A stretch of 49,655 bases of DNA from Streptomyces catenulae (GCF_000718015.1 NZ_JODY01000042.1:1-49655); one strand, 5' to 3'; shown: positions 1-8,127, numbered from the stretch's first letter. Notes: generated from the sequence alone by a model not told the origin. Program-made: numbers and translations.

Positions 1-248
1 GACGCCGCCCGGCCCGGCGAGCCACACAAGGGCCCCCCACCCGCCGTCGCCCTGGACCGCCCCGCGCCCGCCCCACATTTCCCCACCCGGGTCCCCCGCC
101 CCCGGACAGCCGCGCCCGATTCGCCGCCGGTCCGGAGCCGGGCGACCGTCGAGGAGTGCCGTCCGCCGGGACCGTGCGGGCTCCCGGCGGCGCGGCACGG
201 GGCGGGGCCGCCGCGGCGCCGCCGGTGGGCGAGCGACCTGGAGGCACC

Positions 249-1160
249 GTGCCGCACATACCCCGACGGCGCGCCGCCGCCGTCACCCTGCTCGCCGCCC
301 TCGCCACCGTCACCGCCCTCACCGCCCCGGCCGCCCGGACCGGCCCCCGGCCCGCGGTCGCCCCGGCGGCCCACCCCCGCGGCCTCCCGGACGGCCTCCG
401 CCCGCCGACCGCCCCCGCCGTCGCCGCCCCGCTGGTCATCGCGCACCGCGGCGCGGCCCGCCAAGCGCCGGAGAACACCCTCGCCGCCGTCGACGCGGCC
501 CACCGGTCCGGGCTCACCTGGGTCGAGAACGACGTCCAGCGCACCAAGGACGGACAGCTCGTCGTCGTCCACGACGCGACGCTCCGCCGCACCACCGACG
601 CGGCGCACACCCTGCCCGGCCGCGCCCCCTGGCGGGTGGCCGATCTCACGGCCGCCGAGATCGCCCGGCTCGACGCCGGGAGCTGGTTCGCCACCCGCTT
701 CGCGGGGGAGCGGATACCGACCCTCACCCGCTATCTGCGGCGCCTGGACGACCACCACCAGTCGCTGCTGCTGGAGTTGAAGAACCCCGCCCGCTACCCC
801 GGCATCGAGGCGCAGGCCCTCCGCCTGCTGCGCGCCGAGGGCTGGCTCGACCGCGTCCACCACGGACGCCTCGTCGTCCAGAGCTTCGACGCCCGCGCCG
901 TCCGCACCGTCCACCGCCTCGCCCCGCGGCTGCGCACCGCCGTCCTCGGCGCACCCGCCCTCCGCGACGCCACCCGCTACGCCCGCTTCACCGACGGCAT
1001 CAACCCACCGCTGGACCACCTCACCCCGCGCTGGGCCGCCGCCGTCCACCGGCTGCACGGCCCGCACGGCGACCCGCTGCGCATCTACGGATGGGGCCCC
1101 GGCGCGACCCCGGACGCCCGCGCCGCCGCGGCGCGAGGAATCGACGGAGTTGTCGCATAA
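249..1160 (+). CDS. Secreted glycerophosphodiester phosphodiesterase (GDPD family)
   Basis: Predicted to hydrolyse glycerophosphodiesters to glycerol-3-phosphate and an alcohol outside the membrane, a phosphate and carbon scavenging role. The GTG start at 249 is preceded by GGAGG at 240-244 and gives about 303 residues opening with an Arg-rich n-region and hydrophobic stretch, a Sec-type signal peptide. The family signature follows: IAHRGAARQAPENT with the catalytic His and Glu, then VENDVQRTKDGQ and VVHD, and a late LLLELKN block as in the TIM-barrel fold. The frame is open upstream to a GTG at 156, but that extension is low-complexity Ala/Gly/Pro and would bury the signal peptide. The next gene on the same strand starts about 210 bases later, so it is probably a separate unit. 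Family assignment is firm; the substrate is inferred. Confidence 0.9.
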   Translation: MPHIPRRRAAAVTLLAALATVTALTAPAARTGPRPAVAPAAHPRGLPDGLRPPTAPAVAAPLVIAHRGAARQAPENTLAAVDAAHRSGLTWVENDVQRTKDGQLVVVHDATLRRTTDAAHTLPGRAPWRVADLTAAEIARLDAGSWFATRFAGERIPTLTRYLRRLDDHHQSLLLELKNPARYPGIEAQALRLLRAEGWLDRVHHGRLVVQSFDARAVRTVHRLAPRLRTAVLGAPALRDATRYARFTDGINPPLDHLTPRWAAAVHRLHGPHGDPLRIYGWGPGATPDARAAAARGIDGVVA

Positions 1161-1372
1161 CGTGCCCAGGGACGGGATCCGGCCCTTGTCCGGCCCGGTC
1201 AGGGCAGGGATTTACGGGATTCGCGCGGCAGAGCTAAGGTGCCTGAGATGTTCGACGCCGCCACGCCCCCCGCATACGTATGGAGACGCAGAATCCGGCC
1301 GATGGGTTCCTTCGTGGCACCCGGCGCGATTGCTCGTCCCGCCCCTCCTCTGGGTTCGTACCGGGAGGGCCC

Positions 1373-2548
1373 TTGACGAACGACATACCCGACCACGGTG
1401 ACCGACGCGTCCCGATGCCCCCGCAGGCGTCCGCGGGCGCCACCACCACCGTCCTCGCCCCGCCCGCCGCCGCGGCCGTACCGCGGCAGTCCCCGGCCCC
1501 CCGCCAGGACGCGGCGCCCGCCCCGAAGAAGCAGCGCGACGCGTTCTTCGACAACGCGAAGTACCTCGCCATCGTGCTGGTCGCGATGGGTCACGCCTGG
1601 GAACCGCTCCGGGACGGCAGCCGCGCCGCCGCCGCCCTCTACATCACCGTCTACGCCTTCCACATGCCGGCGTTCATCATCATCTCCGGCTACTTCTCGC
1701 GCAGTTTCGACATGCGCAAGGACCGCCTCCAGCGGCTGATCACCGGCGTCGCCGTCCCGTACATCCTCTTCGAGACGGCGTACACCCTCTTCAAGCGGTG
1801 GGCGGACGACGACCCCGGCTACCCCATCAGCCTCCTGGACCCCTGGTACCTCACCTGGTTCCTGGTCGCGCTCTTCATCTGGCGGCTGACCACCCCGCTG
1901 TGGAAGGTCGTCCGCTGGCCGATCCCGCTGGCCCTCGCCGTCGCCGTCGCCGCCTCCCTCTCCCCGGAGATCGGTGACGACCTCGACCTCCAGCGCGTCC
2001 TGCAGTTCCTGCCGTTCTTCGTCCTCGGACTGAACCTCAAGGCCGAGCACTTCAAGCTGGTCCGCAACCGCCGGGCCCGCATCGCCGCCGTCCCGGTCAT
2101 GGCCGGTGCGCTGCTCTTCGCGTACTGGGCCGCGCCCCGGATGAACGCCGCGTGGTTCTACCACCGCGACGCCGCGCAGGAACTGCACGCCCCCTGGTGG
2201 AGCGGCGCCGTCATGACGCTCGCGATGTTCGGCTGCTCGCTGGTCCTCGTCGCCTGCTTCCTCGCCTGGATCCCCGGCCGCACGATGTGGTGCACCGCCC
2301 TCGGCGCCGGGACCCTCTACGGCTATCTGCTGCACGGCTTCCTCGCCAAGGGCTCCCGCTTCTGGGGCTGGTACGACGCCTCCTGGGTGCACACCCCGTG
2401 GGGCGCGATCGTGCTGACCCTCATCGCGGGCACCGTCATCACGCTGCTCTGCACCCCACCCGTGCAACGCGTCTTCCGCTTCGCGATGGAGCCCAAGATG
2501 GACTGGGCGTTCAAGAAGGACCCGGTGAGCGCCGCCCGCCACCGCTGA
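1373..2548 (+). CDS. Membrane acyltransferase, acyltransferase-3 / fucose-4-O-acetylase-like
   Basis: Integral-membrane acyltransferase expected to move an acyl group from a cytoplasmic donor to a cell-surface glycan or lipid. After a Pro/Ala-rich cytosolic tail the fold opens with RDAFFDNAKYLAIVLVAMGH; the Asp and the terminal His fit the conserved catalytic region. An FHMPAFIIISGYFS helix and about nine further hydrophobic helices follow, ending near residue 370. I prefer the TTG at 1373 because GGGAGGG lies just before it (1363-1369); the ATG at 1415 is the main alternative. A frame extending up to 1280 lacks ribosome-binding support. The gene ends in a strong stem-loop shared with the convergent regulator. 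The acceptor substrate cannot be told from sequence. Confidence 0.88.
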   Translation: MTNDIPDHGDRRVPMPPQASAGATTTVLAPPAAAAVPRQSPAPRQDAAPAPKKQRDAFFDNAKYLAIVLVAMGHAWEPLRDGSRAAAALYITVYAFHMPAFIIISGYFSRSFDMRKDRLQRLITGVAVPYILFETAYTLFKRWADDDPGYPISLLDPWYLTWFLVALFIWRLTTPLWKVVRWPIPLALAVAVAASLSPEIGDDLDLQRVLQFLPFFVLGLNLKAEHFKLVRNRRARIAAVPVMAGALLFAYWAAPRMNAAWFYHRDAAQELHAPWWSGAVMTLAMFGCSLVLVACFLAWIPGRTMWCTALGAGTLYGYLLHGFLAKGSRFWGWYDASWVHTPWGAIVLTLIAGTVITLLCTPPVQRVFRFAMEPKMDWAFKKDPVSAARHR

Positions 2549-2558
2549 CCCGCCTCTC

Positions 2559-2614
2559 CACACGGCAGGGCGCCCGCCACCGGAACACTCCGGAGGCGGG
2601 CGCCCTGCCGTGTG
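2559..2614. terminator. Bidirectional terminator, 20-bp perfect stem
   Basis: A 20-bp perfect inverted repeat (2559-2578 pairs with 2595-2614) with a 16-base loop lies between the convergent acyltransferase and DeoR-type regulator genes. There is no strong U-tract, which is usual for Streptomyces. Confidence 0.85.
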
Positions 2615-2631
2615 TCACGGCCCTGTCGGCG

Positions 2632-3813
2632 TCACACCCGGTGCGTCTCCTCGGACACCAACTCGTAGCGCACACCCAGCGAGTGCAGCGCCTCCTGCTC
2701 CTCCTGCGGCAGCTGCGTATCGGAGATGACGAGGTCGAAATCGGCGAGCGGCGCCAGCTCGTAGAGCGCCTGACGGCCGAACTTCGAATGGTCGACGAGC
2801 AGCACCTTCCGCCGCGCCGCCGCCATCAACGCCCGCTTGACCAGGACGTTTTCCTGCGCCTGGTGGTAGCAGTGGCCGTTGTCGACGGCCGAGGTGGACA
2901 GGAACGCGACATCGGCGCGGAAGCTGCGGGCGCTGTCGGCGGTGGACATGCCGAGGAAGGCGTTGAACGCCGCGTGGTACTCCCCGCCCAGCGCGATCAC
3001 CCGGATGTCGGGCTCCTCCGCCAACTCGTTGATCACCTGGAGGGAGTTGGTGATGACGGTGTACGCACCGCGCGAGGAGAGCGCCCGGGCCAGCGGCAGC
3101 GCCGTACTGGAGTCGTCGATGATCACCGCCTGGCCCGGCTCGGCGATGGCCAGCGCCGCCGCGCAGATCGCCTCCTTCGCCGCGACCTGTTCGTTCCCCC
3201 GCCACCGCGCGTTGGACTCGAAGAGCGCGTTCGGCGCGGCGGTCGCCCCGCCGCGCACCTTCCGCAGCCACCCCTGGTGCTCCAGCGTGTCCAGATCCCG
3301 GTGCACGGTCATCTGGCTGACGCCCAGCTCCTGCACCAGCTCCTCGATGGTCACCTGCCCCTCGGCCAGCACCCGGTCCGCGATCCGCTTACGCCGCTCC
3401 CGCGGGCTCAGCTTGGCGGGCGCCTCGGCAACGGCCGCATGCGCTGCGGTCGCCTCCTCGGGGGCCGCGTGGCCGGGGGCCGTGTGCTCCGTGGCGGTCT
3501 GCTCGGGGGGCGCGTGCTCCTCGGCCGTCTGCTCGGGGGCGGCGTGCTCCTCGGCCGTCCGCTCGGGGGCGGCCCGTTCGGGGCCCGCCTGCTCCTCGGC
3601 GGGCTGCGGGCGGTCGGCCGCAGGCCGGGGCGCCTGCCGGTCCGCGTCCGGGGTGCGCGGGCCCGCCGTGGCCGGGGGCTCCGGCTCCGGGGCCGACCGG
3701 CCCGCCCCCGGGCTCCGCCGACCTGCCGCCGGGCCCGATCGCTCGGCCTCCGGGGCCCGGCCGTGCGGTCCCCCGTCCGTGACCGAGGCCCGATTGCCTT
3801 CGCTGTCGGTCAA
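2632..3813 (-). CDS. DeoR-family transcriptional regulator with long disordered N-terminal repeat region
   Basis: DeoR-type repressors bind DNA through an N-terminal winged helix-turn-helix and sense a sugar phosphate through a C-terminal isomerase-like domain. Here the HTH starts near residue 137 (SPRERRKRIADRVL, then VTIEELVQELGVSQMTVHRDLDTLE) and the sensor follows from about 205, with the IIDDSSTALPLARAL, VITNS and VLLVDHSKFG blocks typical of the family. About 393 residues is far above the usual 250 to 260. The extra 135 residues are Pro/Ala/Glu/Thr-rich, with imperfect ten-residue repeats of the type EEHAAPEQTA around residues 78-120. The start is a TTG at 3813 with GAAGGGA seven bases upstream. 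An ORF reaching 4395 is only a frame left open by GC bias. The regulated pathway is unknown. Confidence 0.87.
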   Translation of the reverse strand: MTDSEGNRASVTDGGPHGRAPEAERSGPAAGRRSPGAGRSAPEPEPPATAGPRTPDADRQAPRPAADRPQPAEEQAGPERAAPERTAEEHAAPEQTAEEHAPPEQTATEHTAPGHAAPEEATAAHAAVAEAPAKLSPRERRKRIADRVLAEGQVTIEELVQELGVSQMTVHRDLDTLEHQGWLRKVRGGATAAPNALFESNARWRGNEQVAAKEAICAAALAIAEPGQAVIIDDSSTALPLARALSSRGAYTVITNSLQVINELAEEPDIRVIALGGEYHAAFNAFLGMSTADSARSFRADVAFLSTSAVDNGHCYHQAQENVLVKRALMAAARRKVLLVDHSKFGRQALYELAPLADFDLVISDTQLPQEEQEALHSLGVRYELVSEETHRV

Positions 3814-3995
3814 CGCGTCGTCCCTTCGCGGATCGGATGTCGGCCGCCCTCGGCACGGCCGGCCTCCCAAGGACTGACCCACCAGGGGTGACGGGACAGC
3901 CCTTACCCGGGATTTTAGGTCGTGCCCTCGAATCGGCGTGCGGACTGTGGACCGACGCCCGAACCACCACCCGGCCGCCCCCGCCGCCCCGCCCC

Positions 3996-5672
3996 TCACT
4001 TCGCGTCCCCGTAGCAGTCCACCACCGCCGTCGTGAACGGGAACCGCACCGGGGTCGGCCCGAACGTCAGACGCCCCGCCGCGTCCGCCGCCGACGCGAT
4101 GGCCGCCGCGACCGTCTCCGCCTCCTCGGCGGGACAGTGCACGATCACCTCGTCGTGCTGGAAGAACACCAACTCCGCCCGCAACCCCGCCTCGTGCAGC
4201 GTGCGCCGCAACCCGGCCAGCACCAGCAGCGCCCAGTCGGCGGCGCTGCCCTGCACCACGAAGTTCCGGGTGAACCGGCCGCGCGCCCGCGCCGCCGCAC
4301 CCCCGCCGAACCCGGAACCCGCCGCCTCCTCCTGCGGCAACCCGGCCTCCTCCGGCGGCGCCACCGACGCGGGCGGGCACGTCCGCCCCAGCCACGTCCG
4401 CACCAACCGCCCCTCCTCACCCGCCCGCGCCGCGTCGTCGACATACGCCACCGCCACCGGATAACGCCGCCGCAGATCGGCCAGATGCTTCAGCCCGTCC
4501 CCGGACGTCTGCCCGTAGATCGCGCCCAACAGCGCCAGCTTGGCGCGGTCCCGGTCGCCCCCGAAGGCCCGCGCCGCGAGGTCCGCGTACAGATCCCGTC
4601 CGGTGCCCGCGACCTCCATCAGCCCGCGGTCCCGCGAGACCGCCGCCAGCACCCGCGGCTCCATCTGATCGGCGTCCGCCACCACCAGCCGCCACCCCGG
4701 ATCGGCCCGCACCGCCCGCCGCACCACCTTCGGCACCTGGAGCGCCCCGCCGCCGTTCGTCGTCCAGCGGCCGGAGACCGTCCCGCCCGGCAGATACTCC
4801 GGACGGAACCGCCCGTCGTGCACCCACTGCTGCAACCACGACCAGCCGTGCGCGGTGTGCAGCCGGTACAGCGCCTTGTACGCCAGCAACGGCGCCACCG
4901 CCGGATGGTCGATCCGCTGGAGCTCCCACTTACGCGTCGAGCCGAGCGTGATGCCCGCGCCCGCGAACGCCCGGACGATGTCCTGCGCCAGATCCGGCCG
5001 CACCCGCGCTCCACCGAACGCCCGCGACACCTCCTCGGCCAGCTCCGCCATCCGCCGCGGCTCCAGCCCGCCGGGGAACCGCTCGCCCAGCAACTCGTCC
5101 AGCAACGCCCGGTGCACATCGGCCCGCCACGGCACCCCGGCGTACGTCATCTCCGCCGCGACCAGCATCCCCGCCGACTCCGACGCCAGCAGCAACCGCA
5201 ACCGCTCCGGCCGCTCCGCCCGCTCCGTACGCGCCACCTGGCCCGCGTAGACCTCCACCAGCGCGGTCAGCTCGTCCGTCCCCGGCGGCAGCGGCACCGG
5301 GCCCGGCGCGAAGAGCGACGGCTGGGTGTCGGCCGCCCGCACCGGCGCGTCCGGCGGCACCGGCAGCCCCCGCAGCCGCGCCCACGCCGCCGCCAGCGAC
5401 CGCGGCTGCCCCCGCTGCCCCTCCTCGTGCCCGATCAGCAGCGCCTCCGCCGCCTCGACGTCGTAACACCGCTCCACCCGCAGCCCCGCCGCCAGCAGCC
5501 CGCGGTACGGCTCGGCGGTGGAGCGCCACACCCACCGCTCGACCTCGGGCCGGGCCCGCACCGCCGCCGCGAGCGAGGGCTCCCGCACCACCGGCCCCGC
5601 CGGTGCGCCGTCCGGAGTGAGCGGGCAGAGACGCACACCCCCGTCGCCCGTCTCCGCCACCGCCCATCTCAT
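3996..5672 (-). CDS. Family-A DNA polymerase (reduced PolA-like, 'exonuclease/polymerase' type)
   Basis: A 558-residue polymerase related to the C-terminal two-thirds of DNA polymerase I, with no 5'-nuclease domain. Visible family-A motifs: SGRWTTNGGGALQVPK before motif A; motif A VVADADQMEPRVLA with the metal-binding Asp and the Glu; motif B RDRAKLALLGAIYGQ, with the Arg, Lys and Tyr of the O-helix but Leu where PolA has Phe; motif C FFQHDEVIVHCP with the catalytic HDE. The N-terminal 170 residues sit where the proofreading domain should be, but I could not find a clear set of exonuclease acidic residues. The ATG at 5672 opens the conserved MRWAVAETGDGG start and lacks a clear Shine-Dalgarno. 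Likely a repair or accessory polymerase, not the replicative PolA. Confidence 0.88.
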   Translation of the reverse strand: MRWAVAETGDGGVRLCPLTPDGAPAGPVVREPSLAAAVRARPEVERWVWRSTAEPYRGLLAAGLRVERCYDVEAAEALLIGHEEGQRGQPRSLAAAWARLRGLPVPPDAPVRAADTQPSLFAPGPVPLPPGTDELTALVEVYAGQVARTERAERPERLRLLLASESAGMLVAAEMTYAGVPWRADVHRALLDELLGERFPGGLEPRRMAELAEEVSRAFGGARVRPDLAQDIVRAFAGAGITLGSTRKWELQRIDHPAVAPLLAYKALYRLHTAHGWSWLQQWVHDGRFRPEYLPGGTVSGRWTTNGGGALQVPKVVRRAVRADPGWRLVVADADQMEPRVLAAVSRDRGLMEVAGTGRDLYADLAARAFGGDRDRAKLALLGAIYGQTSGDGLKHLADLRRRYPVAVAYVDDAARAGEEGRLVRTWLGRTCPPASVAPPEEAGLPQEEAAGSGFGGGAAARARGRFTRNFVVQGSAADWALLVLAGLRRTLHEAGLRAELVFFQHDEVIVHCPAEEAETVAAAIASAADAAGRLTFGPTPVRFPFTTAVVDCYGDAK

Positions 5673-6015
5673 GCCAGGAGTCTCGCAGCAGGGTCTGACA
5701 ATCGCTCTGACCAGTGGTTTCGCCGTGTCCGTCCACGGTCGCCCGACCGCTCCGCCGTACGCTGTCCACGGCGTCCGTCCGGCCCGGTCCGACCCGCCCC
5801 GGCGCATCCCGTTCCACACGCCCGGCCCGCACGCCCCGCACGCCCGCGCGGGTCATCCGCCGCGGGCCGGTGCGAACACTCCTGCCCCGGATTCACCCGA
5901 AAGTGGCGCTACCCGTCGGCGGTTCATGCGTTGAACAGCTTGTCGCTCCGCGCGGCTGTGCGTCGCGTACGCGTACGCGCAAGTCCCGAAAGCTGCTTCA
6001 GTGAAGAGGTTCGCC
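5673..6015. other. Divergent intergenic region, polymerase / chaplin
   Basis: No convincing gene. The last 110 bases carry the chaplin promoter candidate (5907-5934) and leader. The stretch from about 5700 to 5890 is GC-rich and shows nothing recognisable. Confidence 0.6.
5907..5934 (+). promoter_or_regulatory. Candidate BldN-type promoter of first chaplin gene
   Basis: CGCTAC at 5907-5912 and CGTTGA at 5929-5934 are separated by exactly 16 bases. The known BldN promoter pattern is CGTAAC-N16-CGTTGA, so the -10 box is a perfect match and the -35 box differs at two positions. The start codon lies about 80 bases downstream. Confidence 0.65.
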
Positions 6016-6258
6016 GTGAAGTTTGTCTCCAAGGCCGCCGTTCTGTCCGTCGCCGCGGGTATCGCCGTCATCGGTGGTGCCGGTGTCGCCTCCGCCCACG
6101 GGGCCGGTGCCGAGGGTGCCGCCGTCAACTCCCCCGGCGTCATCTCCGGCAACAACATCCAGGTCCCGGTCGACGTCCCCGTCAACCTGTGCGGCAACAC
6201 CATCAACGTCATCGGGCTGCTCAACCCCGCGTTCGGCAACACCTGCGTCAACGGCTGA
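6016..6258 (+). CDS. Short chaplin (secreted amyloid-forming surface protein)
   Basis: Chaplins self-assemble at the air-water interface into amyloid fibrils that lower surface tension and coat aerial hyphae. This 80-residue protein has a signal peptide ending at ...GVASA (about residue 27) and one chaplin domain: NSPGVISGNNIQVPVDVPVN, then CGNTINVIGLLNPAFGNTC. Cys59 and Cys77 are the pair that forms the conserved disulfide. There is no sortase motif, so it is a short chaplin like ChpD-H. I chose the GTG at 6016 because AAGAGG lies six bases before it; an in-frame GTG at 6001 is an alternative. It heads the surface cluster and has its own promoter candidate and terminator. Confidence 0.95.
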   Translation: MKFVSKAAVLSVAAGIAVIGGAGVASAHGAGAEGAAVNSPGVISGNNIQVPVDVPVNLCGNTINVIGLLNPAFGNTCVNG

Positions 6259-6299
6259 CGCCTCCCCGGCGGACACCCGTACGCCACGGACGCCCGCCC

Positions 6300-6340
6300 C
6301 GAAGGCCGGCCCGGGACCCACGGTCCCCGGCCGGCCTTCG
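6300..6340 (+). terminator. Stem-loop after first chaplin gene
   Basis: A 12-bp perfect stem (6300-6311 with 6329-6340) that can extend inward by five more pairs (6313-6317 with 6323-6327). It lies about 40 bases after the chaplin stop codon. Confidence 0.75.
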
Positions 6341-6425
6341 CCGTTCCCGGGACACGGCCCGCGATACCACGCCACCCGGATGCGGTGATATCTGCCTACG
6401 GATTCGCGTCATTCGGGTGAACCGG

Positions 6426-6453
6426 CGAAACCGTGCCCTGCGAAGCGAGTTGT
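6426..6453 (+). promoter_or_regulatory. Candidate BldN-type promoter of rodlin 1
   Basis: CGAAAC (6426-6431), a 16-base spacer, then AGTTGT (6448-6453), ending 45 bases before the GTG start. The same spacing recurs exactly before rodlin 2. Confidence 0.6.
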
Positions 6454-6498
6454 CCAGGACGCTCCGGATACGGGCACTCCGCTTCGAAAGGGTAAATC

Positions 6499-6909
6499 GT
6501 GATCAAGAAGGTCCTGGCCACGACGGCCGTAGCCGCGTCCCTCGTCGGCATCTCGGCGACCGTCGCCCCCCAGGCGATGGCGATCGGCAACGACAACGGC
6601 ACCTCCACGGTCAACGGCAACGGTGCCAAGACCGCGTTCGGCAACTCCACCACCAAGGGCGAGATGAGCCCGCAGCTGGAGCTGGTCCAGGGTTCCCTGA
6701 ACAAGCTCTGCGTCGGCCTGCCGCTCAAGGCGAACGTCGGCTCCCTCGTCGGTCTGGTTCCGGTTGCCGTTCAGGACGTCAACGTCCTGTCCAACCCGCA
6801 GAACCAGCAGTGCACCGAGAACTCCACCCAGGCCAAGGGCGACGAGCCGCTGTCGCACCTCCTGGACGACATCTCGGCGCTGTCCGGGAACGGCGTCGGC
6901 AACGGCTGA
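6499..6909 (+). CDS. Rodlin (first of three)
   Basis: Rodlins organise chaplin fibrils into the paired-rod layer on aerial hyphae and spores. This 136-residue protein has a signal peptide ending APQAMA (cleavage near residue 28) and the rodlin domain: IGNDNGTSTVNGNGA, the LVQGSLNKLC segment, [26 protein letters not shown] and a C-terminal LSHLLDDIS block. Two Cys residues are retained, in LNKLC and NQQC. The GTG start at 6499 follows GAAAGG. It has its own promoter candidate and terminator, so it is probably monocistronic. Family identity is firm; which S. coelicolor rodlin it matches cannot be decided by eye. Confidence 0.95.
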   Translation: MIKKVLATTAVAASLVGISATVAPQAMAIGNDNGTSTVNGNGAKTAFGNSTTKGEMSPQLELVQGSLNKLCVGLPLKANVGSLVGLVPVAVQDVNVLSNPQNQQCTENSTQAKGDEPLSHLLDDISALSGNGVGNG

Positions 6910-6921
6910 TTCCGCCACCGG

Positions 6922-6970
6922 CCGCCGACCGGTCCCCCGGTTCTCTCCTCCCGGGCGGACCGGACGGCGG
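6922..6970 (+). terminator. Stem-loop after rodlin 1
   Basis: A 14-bp stem with one mismatch (6922-6935 with 6957-6970) and a 21-base pyrimidine-rich loop, starting 12 bases after the stop codon. Confidence 0.7.
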
Positions 6971-7135
6971 CACCCCCGCCCCGCACATACAGGGCGGGGC
7001 AGCACCACCCCTCTCGGTAGGAATTCGTATTCGGCGAATCCCTCGTACGTGTGTCCCGCGGTGATTTCAACGGTGCGGTCGCATTTTTGCGACGGCAATC
7101 GCCGGGCGGATCCAGGCCGTTCGGACGATTTTTCC

Positions 7136-7163
7136 GAAAACTTCTCCGCGGGAGTTTCGTCGG
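7136..7163 (+). promoter_or_regulatory. Weak BldN-type promoter candidate for chaplin 2
   Basis: GAAAAC (7136-7141), 16 bases, CGTCGG (7158-7163). It keeps the AAC of the -35 box, the CGT and G of the -10 box, and the spacer. It lies about 110 bases before the start, so the call is tentative. Confidence 0.35.
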
Positions 7164-7272
7164 CGAGGGGACATCGTTACCAATATCGGCAGCGGAGTGA
7201 CGGGCGGCGGTTTGCGCCCGTGCGGCACGAAGGACGTGTGCGCTACCGATCCGCTGCAGGAAAGGGCTCAAA

Positions 7273-7506
7273 GTGAAGTACACCAAGATCGCCGCTGTTG
7301 CCGCCGGTGCCCTCATGGCCGTCGGCTTCGCCGCCCCGGCGTTCGCCGACTCCGGCGCCTCCGGCGTCACCGCGAACGACCCCGGTGTCATCTCCGGTGA
7401 CAACATCCAGGTGCCGGTCCACGTGCCGATCAACCTGTGCGGCAACACCATCGACATCATCGGCCTGCTCAACCCGGCCTTCGGCAACACCTGCGTCTCC
7501 GACTGA
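7273..7506 (+). CDS. Short chaplin (second)
   Basis: A 77-residue secreted chaplin that should assemble with the first chaplin and the rodlins on the aerial surface. The signal peptide runs to APAFA (residue 25). The mature domain keeps NDPGVISGDNIQVPVHVPINLCGN, split by its disulfide Cys56 from IIGLLNPAFGNTC with Cys74. The GTG start follows GGAAAGGG at a good distance. The length and two-Cys layout match the short ChpH-type chaplins. Its signal peptide is strikingly similar to that of the next, non-chaplin gene. A strong stem-loop follows. Confidence 0.95.
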   Translation: MKYTKIAAVAAGALMAVGFAAPAFADSGASGVTANDPGVISGDNIQVPVHVPINLCGNTIDIIGLLNPAFGNTCVSD

Positions 7507-7537
7507 TCCGAAGTTTTCGGATTTGCGTTGTCCCGAT

Positions 7538-7570
7538 CGGCCCCGGTGCACATTCCGTGTACCGGGGCCG
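7538..7570 (+). terminator. Stem-loop after chaplin 2
   Basis: A 14-bp stem with one G-U wobble (7538-7551 with 7557-7570) and a five-base loop, 31 bases after the stop codon. Confidence 0.75.
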
Positions 7571-7778
7571 ACCGGTGCCCGCACCGAATTCACCGTGCCC
7601 ATGGAAATCCGCGTGCCTATTCGGAACCCGTTCCGGGCAACACGCATGTTCGGGGGTTTCTCCGCGGGCAGGGACTCGTTGGGCAGAGGGAATGCGGTGA
7701 TCCGAGCAGCGAAGTGAATGCTCACGTGGCCGGGATGTCGCGCCCCGTCGAACACCGCCCGAGAAGGGACAGTTCACA

Positions 7779-8069
7779 GTGAAGTACGCGAAGTCAGCCG
7801 CCGTTCTGGCCGGTTCCGTCATGGCTCTCGGCGCGGCTGTTCCCGCTTTTGCGAACGAGCAGCCGACGTCACCGAGCATGAGCCTCAACGGCGGTCTCAA
7901 CGACGCGCTCCACAGTGAGCAGCTCGACGGTCACCAGATCCGGCCGCTGGTCGACACCGTCACGGGCGTGGCGAAGACGGCGAAGTCCGGTCCGAAGAAG
8001 ATCCTGGGTGGCGCCACGGGGGCGACCCAGGACGGAAAGCTGCTCGGCGGCCTGCCGCTCGGGAAGTAA
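7779..8069 (+). CDS. Small secreted protein of unknown function in the rodlin/chaplin cluster
   Basis: A 96-residue predicted secreted protein. The first 25 residues (MKYAKSAAVLAGSVMALGAA to PAFA) are nearly the chaplin 2 signal peptide, but the 71-residue mature part is not a chaplin or rodlin. It has no Cys, is Gly/Leu/Lys/Thr-rich, and holds the segments LNGGLNDALHSEQLDGHQIR, PLVDTVTGVAKTAKSGPKK and a Gly-Leu-rich tail ending GGLPLGK. The GTG start follows GAAGGGAC. Position between chaplin and rodlin genes on the same strand suggests a structural or assembly role on the aerial surface, which is inference. I do not recognise the family. Confidence 0.8.
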   Translation: MKYAKSAAVLAGSVMALGAAVPAFANEQPTSPSMSLNGGLNDALHSEQLDGHQIRPLVDTVTGVAKTAKSGPKKILGGATGATQDGKLLGGLPLGK

Positions 8070-8113
8070 TTCCGTACGCGGAGCGCGGCGACGGGTGCGG
8101 GAAAGCTCAGCAC

Positions 8114-8127
8114 CGGAGAATTCTCCG
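8114..8127. repeat. 14-bp perfect palindrome after the small secreted gene
   Basis: CGGAGAATTCTCCG, a perfect palindrome with no loop, 45 bases after the stop codon. It may be part of a terminator or a protein-binding site. Confidence 0.5.

Larger units (their letters stand above)
6910..7272. other. Intergenic region, rodlin 1 to chaplin 2
   Basis: No gene seen. It holds the rodlin terminator (6922-6970), a 6-bp hairpin with a T4 loop (7078-7093) and a stretch clearly richer in A/T than its surroundings (about 7020-7160) that carries the chaplin promoter candidate. Confidence 0.6.

Noticed and set aside
1199..2563. 454-residue open frame on the minus strand over the acyltransferase gene
   Set aside because: Composition is Gly/Glu/Arg-rich without domains. 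It is the antisense shadow of a real membrane protein gene with clear motifs.
3837..7064. 1075-residue plus-strand open frame
   Set aside because: It runs across the polymerase gene, an intergenic region, a chaplin and a rodlin in other frames. Arg/Pro repeats show it is a GC-bias artefact.
7724..7751. BldN-type promoter for the small secreted gene
   Set aside because: CGTCGA at 7746-7751 is a fair -10 box, but the sequence 16 bases upstream (ACGTGG) does not match the -35 box well.
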